DNA of 64,000 nt from Lachnospiraceae bacterium (GCA_015057115.1 SVEZ01000001.1:124001-188000), one strand, 5' to 3'; counted from the stretch's first letter, positions 8,650-17,522 are shown. Notes: generated by a model from the sequence alone, not told the origin. Made by a program: numbers and translations.

Positions 8650-9051
8650 GGCTAATCTTTTCCCCGGGGAACGTCGGGCGTCGGCACTTCCTGTGAAATT
8701 CACGCCTGCGCCGGCGAGCCTTTTCGCCGTGACCCGTGGGCGTCGGCACTTTCTGTGAAAAGTACTCCCCTTTCGGCGAGTCCCCTCTTCGGAAGGCAGC
8801 GCCCGTCGGCACTTTCTGTGAAAAACATGCTCCCGGCGCCGTTTTTTTCAAAATCATCGCCGTAAAGGTTGACCTTTCTGTGAAAACCGCCGTCACTCCC
8901 TAGCCAGCCTCGGCGGCAACCGCTGGGAGAACACAGATTTCGGCGATTATAAAGAAAAAAAACGCCGCGGAGGATGGCATGGACACACTTTCCGCCGAGG
9001 CGCCAGAATTTATTCGGGGAAAATCACATTATGGACAAAGATTTCGCCGAC
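8650..9051 (+). repeat. CGCCG-rich dispersed repeat, copy 1
   Basis: The 555 bp between the LysR and DJ-1 genes hold no credible gene. Three times (near 8680, 8730 and 8803) the phrase GTCGGCACTTTCTGTGAAA recurs with small changes. From about 8815 to 9051 the sequence matches the stretch 29965-30215 in the same orientation, including GTGAAAAnCATGCTCCC, CATCGCCGTAAA and GGACACACTTTCCGCCGAG. Many TCGCCG/CGGCGA and CCGCCG/CGGCGG pairs suggest secondary structure. Confidence 0.8.
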
Positions 9052-9109
9052 TGCCGGCTCTGAAACAGATTTCCATACCAAATCTGACAGCAGACTTTTT
9101 GAAACGTCA

Positions 9110-9138
9110 TTGACACCCCCGGTGAATGATGGTACTGT
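9110..9138 (+). promoter_or_regulatory. Sigma-A promoter of the DJ-1/PfpI gene
   Basis: TTGACA at 9110-9115 and TACTGT at 9133-9138 are spaced by 17 bases, 36 bp before the start codon at 9175. Confidence 0.65.
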
Positions 9139-9174
9139 TTGGTTAATTTAACTATTATACATAAGGAGGCCAAA

Positions 9175-9690
9175 ATGAAAACTGTTGTACTGCTCTATGA
9201 GACCTGTTGTATATATGAAATTGTGATTACCAATTATTTCCTTAAGGTATGTGGACATGATTTAGTATTTGCGACAACAGATGGAAATGCAATTACCGCA
9301 CAGGAAGGATTTTCTTTAAATGCAACATGTGCCCTAAGCGAAATTAATCCCAAAGACGTAGAATTACTTCTTGTTCCGGGCGGCAACATTTCCTCAATTT
9401 CTAATGAAGAAGTTTATTCTTTTATTCGCGCAGTAGTAGACAACAACCACTTGGTTGCCGGCATCTGTAATGGTGTAGATGAATTAGATAATGCCGGTAT
9501 TTTGGAGGGAATGGAATCTACTCATTCGGTAAAAGAGAATCTTGTTGTGGGTGATAATGTGATTACCGCCCGAGCTAATATGTACGTAGACATGGCGATT
9601 GCCATCGGTAAAAAAATGAACCTCTTCAAAGATGAAGCTGATTTGCAAGAAACCATTGATTTCTGGAAATTGCACAAATCCTTCTGCTAG
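9175..9690 (+). CDS. DJ-1/PfpI family protein
   Basis: A 171-residue single-domain protein of the DJ-1/PfpI (class I glutamine amidotransferase-like) superfamily. The nucleophile elbow AGICNG places the conserved cysteine at residue 98, and VPGG at 67-70 is the other usual landmark. Members include chaperones, glyoxalases and proteases, so the activity is not fixed by sequence. AAGGAGG precedes the ATG at 9175; an upstream alternative start lacks a ribosome binding site. It appears to be a single-gene transcript with its own promoter (9110-9138) and a shared dyad terminator (9833-9872). Confidence 0.88.
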   Translation: MKTVVLLYETCCIYEIVITNYFLKVCGHDLVFATTDGNAITAQEGFSLNATCALSEINPKDVELLLVPGGNISSISNEEVYSFIRAVVDNNHLVAGICNGVDELDNAGILEGMESTHSVKENLVVGDNVITARANMYVDMAIAIGKKMNLFKDEADLQETIDFWKLHKSFC

Positions 9691-9830
9691 AATGCGACGA
9701 CCGTAGCGAAGCAACCTTCGAGGCCCGGTTGGAGCGCGAGACGTCGCACGAGGTCCGGGGGACCTCGGCCTTGCGACGACCGAGCCGGAGGCGAGAAGAC
9801 GAGAACCTTCGAGGCCCGGCTGGGCCTCGA
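9691..9830. other. Structured GC-rich spacer between the DJ-1 gene and the tRNA pair
   Basis: This spacer contains a direct repeat (AACCTTCGAGGCCCGG near 9713 and 9810, each preceded by GCGACGACCG), two perfect short hairpins (CGAGGTCC/GGACCTCG and CGAGGCCC/GGGCCTCG) and a long-range TGCGACG/CGTCGCA pairing. No gene is seen in it. Its role is unknown. Confidence 0.6.
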
Positions 9831-9832
9831 TA

Positions 9833-9872
9833 TACGAAAATGACCATCCCTTCACGGGATGGTCTTTTCGTA
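9833..9872. terminator. Bidirectional terminator for the DJ-1 gene and the tRNA-Gly pair
   Basis: GACCATCCC and GGGATGGTC pair around a short loop and the dyad extends outwards into ATACGAAAA/TTTTCGTAT, giving a U-rich run on both strands. It serves the plus-strand DJ-1 gene and the minus-strand tRNA genes. Confidence 0.8.
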
Positions 9873-9879
9873 TAAAGAG

Positions 9880-9952
9880 AGCGCGAGACGGGACTCGAAC
9901 CCGCGACCCCAACCTTGGCAAGGTTGTGCTCCACCAACTGAGCCACTCGCGC
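9880..9952 (-). tRNA. tRNA-Gly (anticodon GCC)
   Basis: Reading the minus strand, the acceptor arms GCGCGAG/CTCGCGC, a D arm (GGCTCAGTTGGTGGAGC), the anticodon stem CAACC/GGTTG around TTGCCAA, and a T arm with GGTTCGAGTCC form a complete cloverleaf. The anticodon in the loop is GCC, reading glycine GGC/GGU codons. No CCA is encoded after the discriminator base. Confidence 0.96.
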
Positions 9953-9976
9953 ATACAAATTTTTAAGAGGGGGGGA

Positions 9977-10047
9977 AGCGGGTGATGGGAATCGAACCCA
10001 CGTATCCAGCTTGGAAGGCTGGTGTTCTACCATTGAACTACACCCGC
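9977..10047 (-). tRNA. tRNA-Gly (anticodon TCC)
   Basis: On the minus strand the acceptor arms GCGGGTG/CACCCGC, a D arm TAGTTCAATGGTAGAAC, the anticodon stem CCAGC/GCTGG around CTTCCAA, and a T arm with GGTTCGATTCC form a cloverleaf. The anticodon TCC reads glycine GGA/GGG codons. It lies 24 bp upstream of the tRNA-Gly(GCC) gene, so the two glycine acceptors are probably one transcript. Confidence 0.96.
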
Positions 10048-10177
10048 ATCTCTTAGGTGTTGCCATCAGCAACGAAAATAATTATACTATGCCTCTTCCT
10101 ATATGTCAACAATATTTTTCATTTTCTTTAGAAAATCTTTTGAATTTTCCCACTGCCACACAACACAATAACACAAA

Positions 10178-11056
10178 CTACACCAAACTATTCACAACAC
10201 CAATAATCGCACCAATCAGTGCGCCAAGATTAATAACTGTCTGCAATTCCTGCTTCATGACAGAAAGCACCAGGCGCTCCAGTTCTGCGACTTCCATGGA
10301 ATTGATTTTATCACACACAATCTTGCGAACATCCACTTTTTCCAAAAGGGATGGTAAATAGGCATCCACATATTGGGTAAAAAGATCATCCAACACACCT
10401 GCAATCAAGGATTCGGAAATGCCAAGATTGGAGGCTGCATCTGCCACACCGGTTCCAAAGATTTCTTCCATTTTGGCCTGAACCAAAGGAGACAGAAGGT
10501 CTTCTCCTTTTTCTTCCATGTAGGAGTGAAGTCCCTGATTCATTTTTTCATAGACTGCGCTAATCATATCATCATTTAAAAACAAGCCAATCATGGGATT
10601 GGCACGAAGATTTCCTAAGATGCCCTCTCCTACCTGCTCAAATACAGGAATAAAATCCGCTGTCTTGATTCCATCGTTAAGACCTGCACTTACCATGCGG
10701 CAAACATCCTCTTTGGATGGGCCCTGTTTTTCCACTACCGCAAACCAGTCTCCCAAAGTACTTTCTGTGGAATAGATTTTTTCTACTACGGTTTTGGTAA
10801 TCTGCTCTCTGGCACCACTTTCCTTAAGCTGCGCCAAAATAGCATCCTTGGTCACCAGCTCTTTTTCCACCACGTCACCTACCGCATTGGCAAGACGAGA
10901 CTGGTTTTTGGGGATGACTCCCGGAGTCAGGGGCAGACGGAATTTTCCGATATAGTAAGCCTTACGGGGCCGAAACAACATTTTAATTGCAATATAATTG
11001 GTACAATATCCGATTACAGCACCCACCAGGGGGCCGATTAAAAAACTAAGTGTCAT
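10178..11056 (-). CDS. DUF445 family protein
   Basis: A 292-residue protein with hydrophobic segments at both ends (FLIGPLVGAVIGYCTNYIAI at the N-terminus and LGALIGAIIGVVNSLV at the C-terminus) and a long helical middle. The N-terminal GYCTNYIAIKMLFRP followed by LTPGVIPKNQ is the defining signature of DUF445/YheB proteins, which are membrane-associated and of unknown function. It is a single gene upstream of the tRNA pair on the same strand. Confidence 0.9.
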   Translation of the reverse strand: MTLSFLIGPLVGAVIGYCTNYIAIKMLFRPRKAYYIGKFRLPLTPGVIPKNQSRLANAVGDVVEKELVTKDAILAQLKESGAREQITKTVVEKIYSTESTLGDWFAVVEKQGPSKEDVCRMVSAGLNDGIKTADFIPVFEQVGEGILGNLRANPMIGLFLNDDMISAVYEKMNQGLHSYMEEKGEDLLSPLVQAKMEEIFGTGVADAASNLGISESLIAGVLDDLFTQYVDAYLPSLLEKVDVRKIVCDKINSMEVAELERLVLSVMKQELQTVINLGALIGAIIGVVNSLV

Positions 11057-11137
11057 GGTTTTTCCTCTTTTCCTTACATTTCCTCAACCATTATAATGCA
11101 CTTTGGTAAGTCCTTCAACAACCTTTTGAACAACATG

Positions 11138-11171
11138 GAAAAAGCGCCACAGGGTTATCCACATGGCGCTT
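11138..11171 (-). terminator. Intrinsic terminator of the clostripain-like gene
   Basis: On the minus strand AAGCGCCA and TGGCGCTT pair around a 14-base loop and are followed by TTTCC. It begins 18 bp after the stop at 11189. Confidence 0.7.
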
Positions 11172-11188
11172 AAAGTTTTTCCTATGAT

Positions 11189-13219
11189 TTAGTCATATTC
11201 CAATTCTCCGTCTTTTACAGTGAAAAGAGCGGCATCGGATGTATATACCTTATTCTCTGCATCCTTCATTTCAAATAAAAGTGCAAAGCGTCCGTCACCT
11301 AATTCTGTTTCTGCAAACTTGGTATTCTTGGTTACCTTAAAGGTATCCATTTCAAACTCTACCGGTTCTGCATCTTCTTCCTCAAGGGATACGGCAACGT
11401 GTACGGTGGTAATTTCATCACCGGCCTTTAACTTTCGTAAGCCCTTATCGGTTCTTCCGTCGTCCTCCGCACCTTTTCTTGCGCCAAGGATCTTGAACTC
11501 TTCATCCTTGTAATCGTAGATGACTCTCAAGTTGTACTCCTCGCCGTTTAACTTAATGGGTACAGAGAAGCTGGTGTACTCGTCGTTGGAACCAATGACT
11601 TCCATGTATACCAAGTGATCGTCAATTGCGCCCCATACGCCCCGGAAGTTATCCTTAAATACACCTTTTTCCCAGTCACAGTCCACATCGGAATCGGAAC
11701 CCAAGAAAATCATCATGGATCCTTCTTCGTCTAAAACTGCCAACTGATAATTTACCTCTGATAACAAATCTGCATTCTTCTTACCAATGTCTAACATTGC
11801 ATAGTTGTCATCGGTAATGGTGATTTCATGATCTTCCAGAGAAGACTGGTTAACCACTGCCTTCTTTACCTGGCTCTTCTTCGGAATGCTCTTTTCCTGA
11901 TCTAAAGAGTTTGCGAAGTCAACCAGATAATCATAACCCTTCTGGCTTAACTGGCCTGTAAGGCCAAACTGGTAGAAGTAGCCAAAAGCCTTACTTCCGG
12001 CAGCTTTATGGTATTTGTCAAAAAGCTCTGTATTTCCGGAATAGCTATAGAAACAGGATAATCCGGTGGCATGATCACGATATGGTCCTTTTACCTGATA
12101 AACCACTGCATCGTCAATTGCCTGTAATAAGGCATCCGCGGTCTGCGGTAAAATGTCCTTACTGTTCTTTGCAAAATCACCAAGGTCAGCCATATCGGTA
12201 TAACCGCTCTTCTCAGTGTTTCCACCATAGTTCTCGGTGGAACCTGCAGCCCTTGCATAGGCTGTGAAAAAGCACTGGTCGTTTACTGCATTGATAAGCG
12301 CTTCGTTACCAAACATGTTGTATGCTTCCAACACATTTGACACCTTGGAAAGGTCGGTTACGGAAAGAGTAACCTCGTCTGCCATACCATTCTCCACACA
12401 AGCATTATAATAGGTGTCACAAACCGCTTTTCCAAGATCTTTTGGTGCAATTGCTGTATTCTTTGCAAGTTCACCAACCCAGCCGTCATAGCACCAACCG
12501 ATACCCGGCTCTGTTTCTTCACTTGCAACCATGTATCTACCCATTCCGTCAAAAATCTTTGCGGTATCCACTGTTGCCATCAAACAAGTGTCAAATCCAA
12601 TAATGTCATAGGGAGGATTCTTCTTTGATGACTTACAGGTAGCCCGGAAAGCTTTTTTCAATTCGGATAAGGTTAAGGAATCATAGTCATAATTCTCATC
12701 AAAGGAAACTCCACTGGTGGAGCCGCCGCCATGATCCCAGAATACTACCATCTTATGGTCTGCCGGGTAGTTCTTATTACAGAACTTTAAGAAAGATGCC
12801 AAAGTATCGGCTTTTCCCATGTTCGCCTGTGCCAAAGAATCTACCTTTTCAAACCCTTTACTGGAGTATACATATCTGCCGATTTCGTCTGCACTCATGG
12901 CCTCATTCTGCCACTGTGCCGCTCCACCGGTCTGAATAACAACTTTTACATTTTTCGGAAGCTCAACACTCATAAGCTCGGATAAGTCGGTGGTTGCAAA
13001 ACCACCGTTACTCTCCAAATCGCTTCCGCATAAGTACCAATAAATTGCCCAGGAGCCGTCTTCTCCTGCGGACGCTTCTGTATCATTCGTTGCGGTTTCA
13101 CTGTCTTCATCATCGCCCAGGTAGCTTCCCACCAAAATGAATAACACAACAATGGCTACGATGCCTAACAGAAGTTTTTTCTTACCGCCTTTTTTCTCTT
13201 TACTCAAGGTATTTTTCAC
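11189..13219 (-). CDS. Clostripain-family cysteine peptidase (C11), membrane-anchored or secreted
   Basis: A 676-residue protein with a basic N-terminus and one hydrophobic segment (residues 15-34) acting as a signal anchor, so the rest is probably outside the cell. The catalytic pair of the C11 family is visible: H163 in FWDHGG and C212 in GFDTCLMA. This places it in clan CD, whose members usually cleave after basic residues. The region after about residue 480 is a separate beta-rich part without a recognised domain. It starts 20 bp after the lipoprotein gene on the same strand and probably shares its transcript. Substrate and self-processing sites cannot be read with confidence. Confidence 0.88.
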   Translation of the reverse strand: MKNTLSKEKKGGKKKLLLGIVAIVVLFILVGSYLGDDEDSETATNDTEASAGEDGSWAIYWYLCGSDLESNGGFATTDLSELMSVELPKNVKVVIQTGGAAQWQNEAMSADEIGRYVYSSKGFEKVDSLAQANMGKADTLASFLKFCNKNYPADHKMVVFWDHGGGSTSGVSFDENYDYDSLTLSELKKAFRATCKSSKKNPPYDIIGFDTCLMATVDTAKIFDGMGRYMVASEETEPGIGWCYDGWVGELAKNTAIAPKDLGKAVCDTYYNACVENGMADEVTLSVTDLSKVSNVLEAYNMFGNEALINAVNDQCFFTAYARAAGSTENYGGNTEKSGYTDMADLGDFAKNSKDILPQTADALLQAIDDAVVYQVKGPYRDHATGLSCFYSYSGNTELFDKYHKAAGSKAFGYFYQFGLTGQLSQKGYDYLVDFANSLDQEKSIPKKSQVKKAVVNQSSLEDHEITITDDNYAMLDIGKKNADLLSEVNYQLAVLDEEGSMMIFLGSDSDVDCDWEKGVFKDNFRGVWGAIDDHLVYMEVIGSNDEYTSFSVPIKLNGEEYNLRVIYDYKDEEFKILGARKGAEDDGRTDKGLRKLKAGDEITTVHVAVSLEEEDAEPVEFEMDTFKVTKNTKFAETELGDGRFALLFEMKDAENKVYTSDAALFTVKDGELEYD

Positions 13220-13238
13220 TCCTTACTAAAGGTGTCTC

Positions 13239-13751
13239 CTACTGTCCCTGATATCTTGCGAAAAGAGTGATTACACCGGTAGAAGCATCTTCTACACCCA
13301 TCATATCATTCTCTGCGTTGTACTCAAATGGTACCTGAGATCCGTTTTCAAAAGAAGCTATAATCTGCTCGCCGGAAACTTCCCAAGTTCCGTTTGCAAC
13401 TTCACCTGTTGCTGCTGCCTGTGCTGCTACAGTACCATCTTCATTGAAGGTGTAAACAAATACTAACTGATTATAATCTTCAATATCGTTTAATTCTGCA
13501 TACTCTTCCGGATTATAGCTTTCGCCGTCTTTCATATAAGCACCGGTCATCCAGGATCCGATGATAGCGTCGGTATCTACTTCGCCGCTTTCGTCTCCGC
13601 CTTCTTCATCAGCTTCTTCGGTTTCCTCTTCTTCATCAGCTGCCTGTTCTGTCTTAGCCTCTTTCTCTTCAGCCTCATCATCGCTACATCCTACGAATGC
13701 GAAAGATGTTAATACTCCTGCTAACATGATCATTAATAATTTTTTTCTCAT
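13239..13751 (-). CDS. Small lipoprotein with an acidic linker and lipocalin-like domain
   Basis: A 170-residue exported lipoprotein. The signal peptide ends in FVGC, giving lipid attachment at C22, followed by a very acidic, glutamate-rich linker (about residues 24-60). The folded part (about 65-170) has the pattern IIGSWMTG...FNEDGTV...GTWEVSGEQI, as in lipocalin-like or META-like small beta barrels of surface lipoproteins. Function unknown. It lies directly upstream of the clostripain-like protease, which may process it or be tethered near it. Confidence 0.75.
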   Translation of the reverse strand: MRKKLLMIMLAGVLTSFAFVGCSDDEAEEKEAKTEQAADEEEETEEADEEGGDESGEVDTDAIIGSWMTGAYMKDGESYNPEEYAELNDIEDYNQLVFVYTFNEDGTVAAQAAATGEVANGTWEVSGEQIIASFENGSQVPFEYNAENDMMGVEDASTGVITLFARYQGQ

Positions 13752-13810
13752 TGTTTTTTCTCCTCTTTGTTTCTTTTATTTCCACTGAAAAATGCTTCCA
13801 GATGGTTTCA

Positions 13811-14713
13811 TTAGTCATCGTTGCTGTCTACTACGTTGTCGCAAACAATTGCCAAGGCAATCATAATATCCTTATACGCTTCGTCCATTACACGGATACG
13901 ATAGCAATCCTGCCATACAGTCTGTGCTGTGTCAATATGACCGATGGTAAGGTCACCTACACGAATGTCAAAATCGCATCCCATCAAGTCTCCGCCAATC
14001 TTTAAGTCCTGGCCGTTGATTTTACCAACCAGTTCCGGTTTTAACAGCTTTAATTTCTTTTTCAGCTTACCAACTTCTTTGCCATCTACATGAATGCTGT
14101 ATTCCGGCATAACCGCAATCAGTTTCTTCTTCAGTTTGCAAACCTCATCGCCGTCCCTTTGGATAGAGAAGTTTAATCTTGGAAGGTCACCGTCAACATG
14201 GTACTCCACTTCTTCCTCTGCGTTGAAAATATCAAACTTCGGTTTGATGGAAATTGCTTTCTGTTTCATAAAGAATTCTACCGCTTTTCCGGTGGATGTC
14301 TTTACGGAAGCAGATGCTCTGCTCTCGGTTACTGCCTCACCTTTTGCCATCTTGCCAACTAACTCTGCCAATTCATCAACTGCATGATCTGCAACGGAAG
14401 TTTCTTCGTCCTTATGTCCCAAGAACAAATCCAATCCTGCATTTGCTGCGGTATTCAGACTGCTGACACCATCGGTTCCGATTTTACCCATAATGATGTT
14501 CTTGCCATCAATACGAACGAAAACGTCAAATCTGTCAGATACCTTCTTGTACATAACTGCTTCGTATTTTCCTACTGTTCCCATTTCCGGGGTTCCGAAA
14601 GTTACTTTCACAGCGGACAGCTTCTCTAACAAGTCCTGGTTTGTAAAGCCCATCTTGTTTGGAATCTTTGCAAATCCTACGCCGTCACCTTTTGATAAGT
14701 CAAATAAGCCCAT
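13811..14713 (-). CDS. LURP-one-like (tubby C-terminal fold) protein
   Basis: A 300-residue protein. The C-terminal half (about 150-300) shows the repeated beta pattern of LURP-one-related proteins: YHVDGDLPRLNFSI, two consecutive KLKKKL strands, then GGDLMGCDFDI and a final hydrophobic helix IMIALAIVCDNVVD. The N-terminal half is unassigned. An earlier in-frame start would add 13 residues, but TGAGGAGAAAAAG precedes the ATG at 14711-14713, and the protein then starts MGLFDLSKGD. The fold is related to phospholipid scramblases and tubby; its role in bacteria is unknown. It may be co-transcribed with the lipoprotein 59 bp downstream. Confidence 0.7.
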   Translation of the reverse strand: MGLFDLSKGDGVGFAKIPNKMGFTNQDLLEKLSAVKVTFGTPEMGTVGKYEAVMYKKVSDRFDVFVRIDGKNIIMGKIGTDGVSSLNTAANAGLDLFLGHKDEETSVADHAVDELAELVGKMAKGEAVTESRASASVKTSTGKAVEFFMKQKAISIKPKFDIFNAEEEVEYHVDGDLPRLNFSIQRDGDEVCKLKKKLIAVMPEYSIHVDGKEVGKLKKKLKLLKPELVGKINGQDLKIGGDLMGCDFDIRVGDLTIGHIDTAQTVWQDCYRIRVMDEAYKDIMIALAIVCDNVVDSNDD

Positions 14714-14925
14714 TTCTTTTTCTCCTCTCATGGATGTTATTGCTATTTTCACTAAAGCACATTTTACACTTTTCTTTGATTTTTTCTACCCCTTTGGGAC
14801 GAACGACAGGTTTTCTGGGACGAATCGCAAACTTTCAGACATTTCCATTCATTTCCCGACTCTATTTTCCCTAGTGATAATCCACCAAAATTATGGTAAA
14901 ATTAGGCTATTCAGGAGGTATGGGA

Positions 14926-15681
14926 ATGAATATCGCAATTGTCGACGACTTATCCCGGGAGATTACCCGGATTACAGAAATCATAAGTGCTTATATCGCC
15001 GAAAAGCATGCATCCATATAATTAAAGAGTTTTTCCGGTGGTGAGGAATTCCTTGAGAATTACCGTCCCCTTCAATATACCCTGGTTTTTATGGATATCT
15101 ATATGGATGGTATGACCGGCATAGAAACCGTTAGAAAAATGCGGGAAACAGACCACGATACCCTCATTGTGTTTTTAACCACCAGTATGGAGCATACCTT
15201 TGAGGCCTTCGATGTTCATGCCTACCAGTACATACTGAAATCCCCGGATAACGCCACGTTAAAAGCCTCTGTTTTTCGGGTATTGGATGAAGTCATTGCC
15301 ATGCGTTCCGCGGCAGAAGGCACCTTTGTTTTTTCAGTAGACGGTACTGAACAGAGACTTTCTTTTTCAAAAATTCTGTATGCCCAGAGTAGCAAAAACT
15401 ATATTCAGATTGTAGACGACGAGGACAACCTGTACCGCACCCGTATGACTTTTTCCGAGGTTTCCGGTACCTTGGGAACCGACAGTCGCTTTTTACAGAT
15501 TAACCGTGGTGTCATTATCAACATGGACTATATCACGGACTTTGAAAAAGATACCTGCACTCTAAAGGAAACCTACGGGCTTCCCATTAATTTAAGGGAT
15601 CGCAAGAAGTTAGATCAGATTCGGAAAAACTATGTATTTTCCAAGTTGCACAGCAGACGTAATACAGGAGGATTACCATAA
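14926..15681 (+). pseudogene. LytTR response regulator interrupted by a nonsense codon
   Basis: Starting at the ATG at 14926, preceded by CAGGAGG, the frame encodes the start of a receiver domain (MNIAIVDDLSREITRITEII) and then meets TAA at codon 32 (15019-15021). The same frame continues without shift as LKSFSGGEEFLENY, the acceptor aspartate region LVFMDIYMDGM, and a LytTR DNA-binding domain up to 15681. A second in-frame ATG at 15091 could yield a 196-residue product lacking the first receiver strands, but no good ribosome binding site precedes it. A single base change from CAA, AAA or GAA would explain the stop, so this is either a recent pseudogene or a sequence error. The kinase gene follows immediately. 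Confidence 0.85.
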
Positions 15682-17001
15682 ATGAGTATCAAACATTTTT
15701 TCATTGCTTTTTTGCCATACATCAATATGTTTCCGGCAACCATGGTATGCTTTGCAGCCGCCCGGAATCATCTTCGCTATAGCAAGAGACGTATTTGCGC
15801 AACACTCCTCCCGCTTTGTGTTCTTATGTCCGCCATCATTGCATTTACGATTGCTTACTTTTCCCAAGATTTTAGTTTCCTTTCGCTAACTTCCCTGATT
15901 GTTCTGTTTGTGGCATTTCACAGATCAACCACCCTGCACGTATCACAGGCTTTGGCCTTGTATGTTCTGATATGTACCTTCAGTTCCTTTATCAGTAACT
16001 TTTCCATTGTCTTTGATGCCTTTTTGCACCCGCAGAATAATCTGGTGGATTTTAGCCTGGAAGCCACACTTTTTAACAGTTTCGCCAGTTTATTATTCTA
16101 TTTTCTGGTGTCTATTCCGACTGCGAGACGTGGCTCCTTTCTAATCGACAATTTGCCCATGCCCAGAGTATGGTGGACCGCCAGCCTGGTAGCCTTTTCA
16201 TTTTTCATATTTAATATGAGTGTGATTATTCGACGCTACAGCACCCTGCACACCAACCGGGTAGGCGCTGCGTATCTTACTATTTTGACGCTGATGTTTA
16301 TCCTTCTTCTCCTGCTTTGTGTCATTTTTTACTTTATTGTCACCGCCCTGATTCAAAAAGCGGATGCGGAAGACAAGAACCATATTTTCATGATGCAGGA
16401 AAAGCAGTACGATGCCCTACAGCGCTATCTGGATGCAGACTCCAGAGCCCGCCATGATTTCCGACAAACCATTTACACGTTAAAAGAGCTTTCCAACGAA
16501 AAGGACTACGCTGCCATTGACGAATATCTCAACATTTACATGGATGCCCTTCCGCAAAAGAGCACCCGAAGTTATTGCAAAGATCGGGCTTTGAACGCTC
16601 TTTTGAATTACTACGGTCATGATGCGGAAGACCATAACATTAAAACCAGTCTCCAGATTCGACTTCCGGAAAAACTCTGGATTGAAAGCATTGACCTTTG
16701 TTCCATTATCGGAAACATTCTGGAAAATGCCATTACTGCCTGTAGTGAAATTCCGGAGGAAAAGCGTTTTATCCAGTTAATCATTTCCGCGGAACAGGGA
16801 CGTGAGCTTTACATTGCCGTCTCCAACAGTTTCAGCGGCAAGCTCAAAATGAAAAAAGACCGTTACCTCTCCACCCACAAAGGGGGAAGCGGCATCGGCC
16901 TCTTCTCCGTTGCTGCCACCGCCGAACGCTACGACGGCACAGCTAATTTTACACATGATAACAACGTCTTCTATTCCGACGTTATGTTGGTCAATAAATA
17001 A
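15682..17001 (+). CDS. GHKL-type sensor histidine kinase (AgrC/LytS-like)
   Basis: A 439-residue membrane kinase with six or seven hydrophobic segments over residues 1-225, a dimerisation region with the likely phosphorylated H258 in RARHDFRQ, and a GHKL ATPase domain with the N box NILENAITAC and the glycine box GSGIGLFS. This layout is typical of kinases that sense peptides or cell-envelope signals and pair with LytTR regulators. Its start abuts the stop of the broken regulator, so they were a two-component pair. The stop is immediately next to the stop of the convergent mscL gene, with no terminator space between them. Confidence 0.88.
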   Translation: MSIKHFFIAFLPYINMFPATMVCFAAARNHLRYSKRRICATLLPLCVLMSAIIAFTIAYFSQDFSFLSLTSLIVLFVAFHRSTTLHVSQALALYVLICTFSSFISNFSIVFDAFLHPQNNLVDFSLEATLFNSFASLLFYFLVSIPTARRGSFLIDNLPMPRVWWTASLVAFSFFIFNMSVIIRRYSTLHTNRVGAAYLTILTLMFILLLLLCVIFYFIVTALIQKADAEDKNHIFMMQEKQYDALQRYLDADSRARHDFRQTIYTLKELSNEKDYAAIDEYLNIYMDALPQKSTRSYCKDRALNALLNYYGHDAEDHNIKTSLQIRLPEKLWIESIDLCSIIGNILENAITACSEIPEEKRFIQLIISAEQGRELYIAVSNSFSGKLKMKKDRYLSTHKGGSGIGLFSVAATAERYDGTANFTHDNNVFYSDVMLVNK

Positions 17002-17442
17002 TTATTTCAATTCAGAAGTACAGTTCGGGCAACGGGTTGCCTGAATGTGAATCATAGTGCGGCAGTATGGGCACTCCTTCTCGGTGGGCTCTGCTGCCAC
17101 TTCTTCTGTTTTCTTTAATTTCTTTGCACGATCTGCGGCGTGGTTCAACGCCTTAATAATGCAGAAAATCGCCAAAGCAGTGATTAAAAAGTTAATGATG
17201 GCTGTAATGAAATTTCCGTACTGCAATACCGGTGCATTGGCTCCGGTTCCAATCTTAACTGTCAAATAGGAAAAATCCGTTCCACCGAACAATCCCAAAA
17301 TCGGAGTTAAAATGTCCTCATTTAAAGATGTCACAATAGCGGTAAAAGCACCACCAACAATAACACCCACTGCCATATCCATCACGTTGCCCCGCATGAT
17401 GAACTTCTTAAATTCTGCGATAAATCCGTTTTCTTTGCTCAT
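17002..17442 (-). CDS. mscL: Large-conductance mechanosensitive channel MscL with zinc-ribbon tail
   Basis: A 146-residue protein. Residues 1-105 are a standard MscL: cytoplasmic start, FKKFIMRGNVMDMAVGVIVG leading into TM1, the periplasmic loop, and TM2 (FITAIINFLITALAIFCII). MscL opens under membrane tension to release solutes during hypo-osmotic shock. Instead of the usual C-terminal amphipathic bundle it ends in CPYC...CPNC, two Cys-x2-Cys knuckles 12 residues apart, which looks like a small zinc ribbon. The gene is tail-to-tail with the GHKL kinase gene with no gap. Confidence 0.92.
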   Translation of the reverse strand: MSKENGFIAEFKKFIMRGNVMDMAVGVIVGGAFTAIVTSLNEDILTPILGLFGGTDFSYLTVKIGTGANAPVLQYGNFITAIINFLITALAIFCIIKALNHAADRAKKLKKTEEVAAEPTEKECPYCRTMIHIQATRCPNCTSELK

Positions 17443-17522
17443 GTTATGTACCCTCCAGTTTGAGTTAGATTTTCATAGGTTTATTATAAACTCTTTTCCG
17501 GAAGATGTCACTTAATTTTGTT

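Noticed and set aside
8552-8896. Minus-strand open frame of 114 codons with repeated FSQKVPT
   Set aside because: It overlaps the end of the LysR gene and the repeat-like protein comes from the GTCGGCACTTTCTGTGAAA units; it is not conserved in repeat copy 2.
9880-10047. Integration (att) site at the tRNA-Gly genes
   Set aside because: No integrase gene and no repeat of a tRNA 3' end was found nearby.
9484-10072. Two minus-strand open frames of about 150 codons overlapping the tRNA genes
   Set aside because: They read through both tRNA-Gly genes and a terminator and have no family resemblance; they are typical tRNA-shadow frames.
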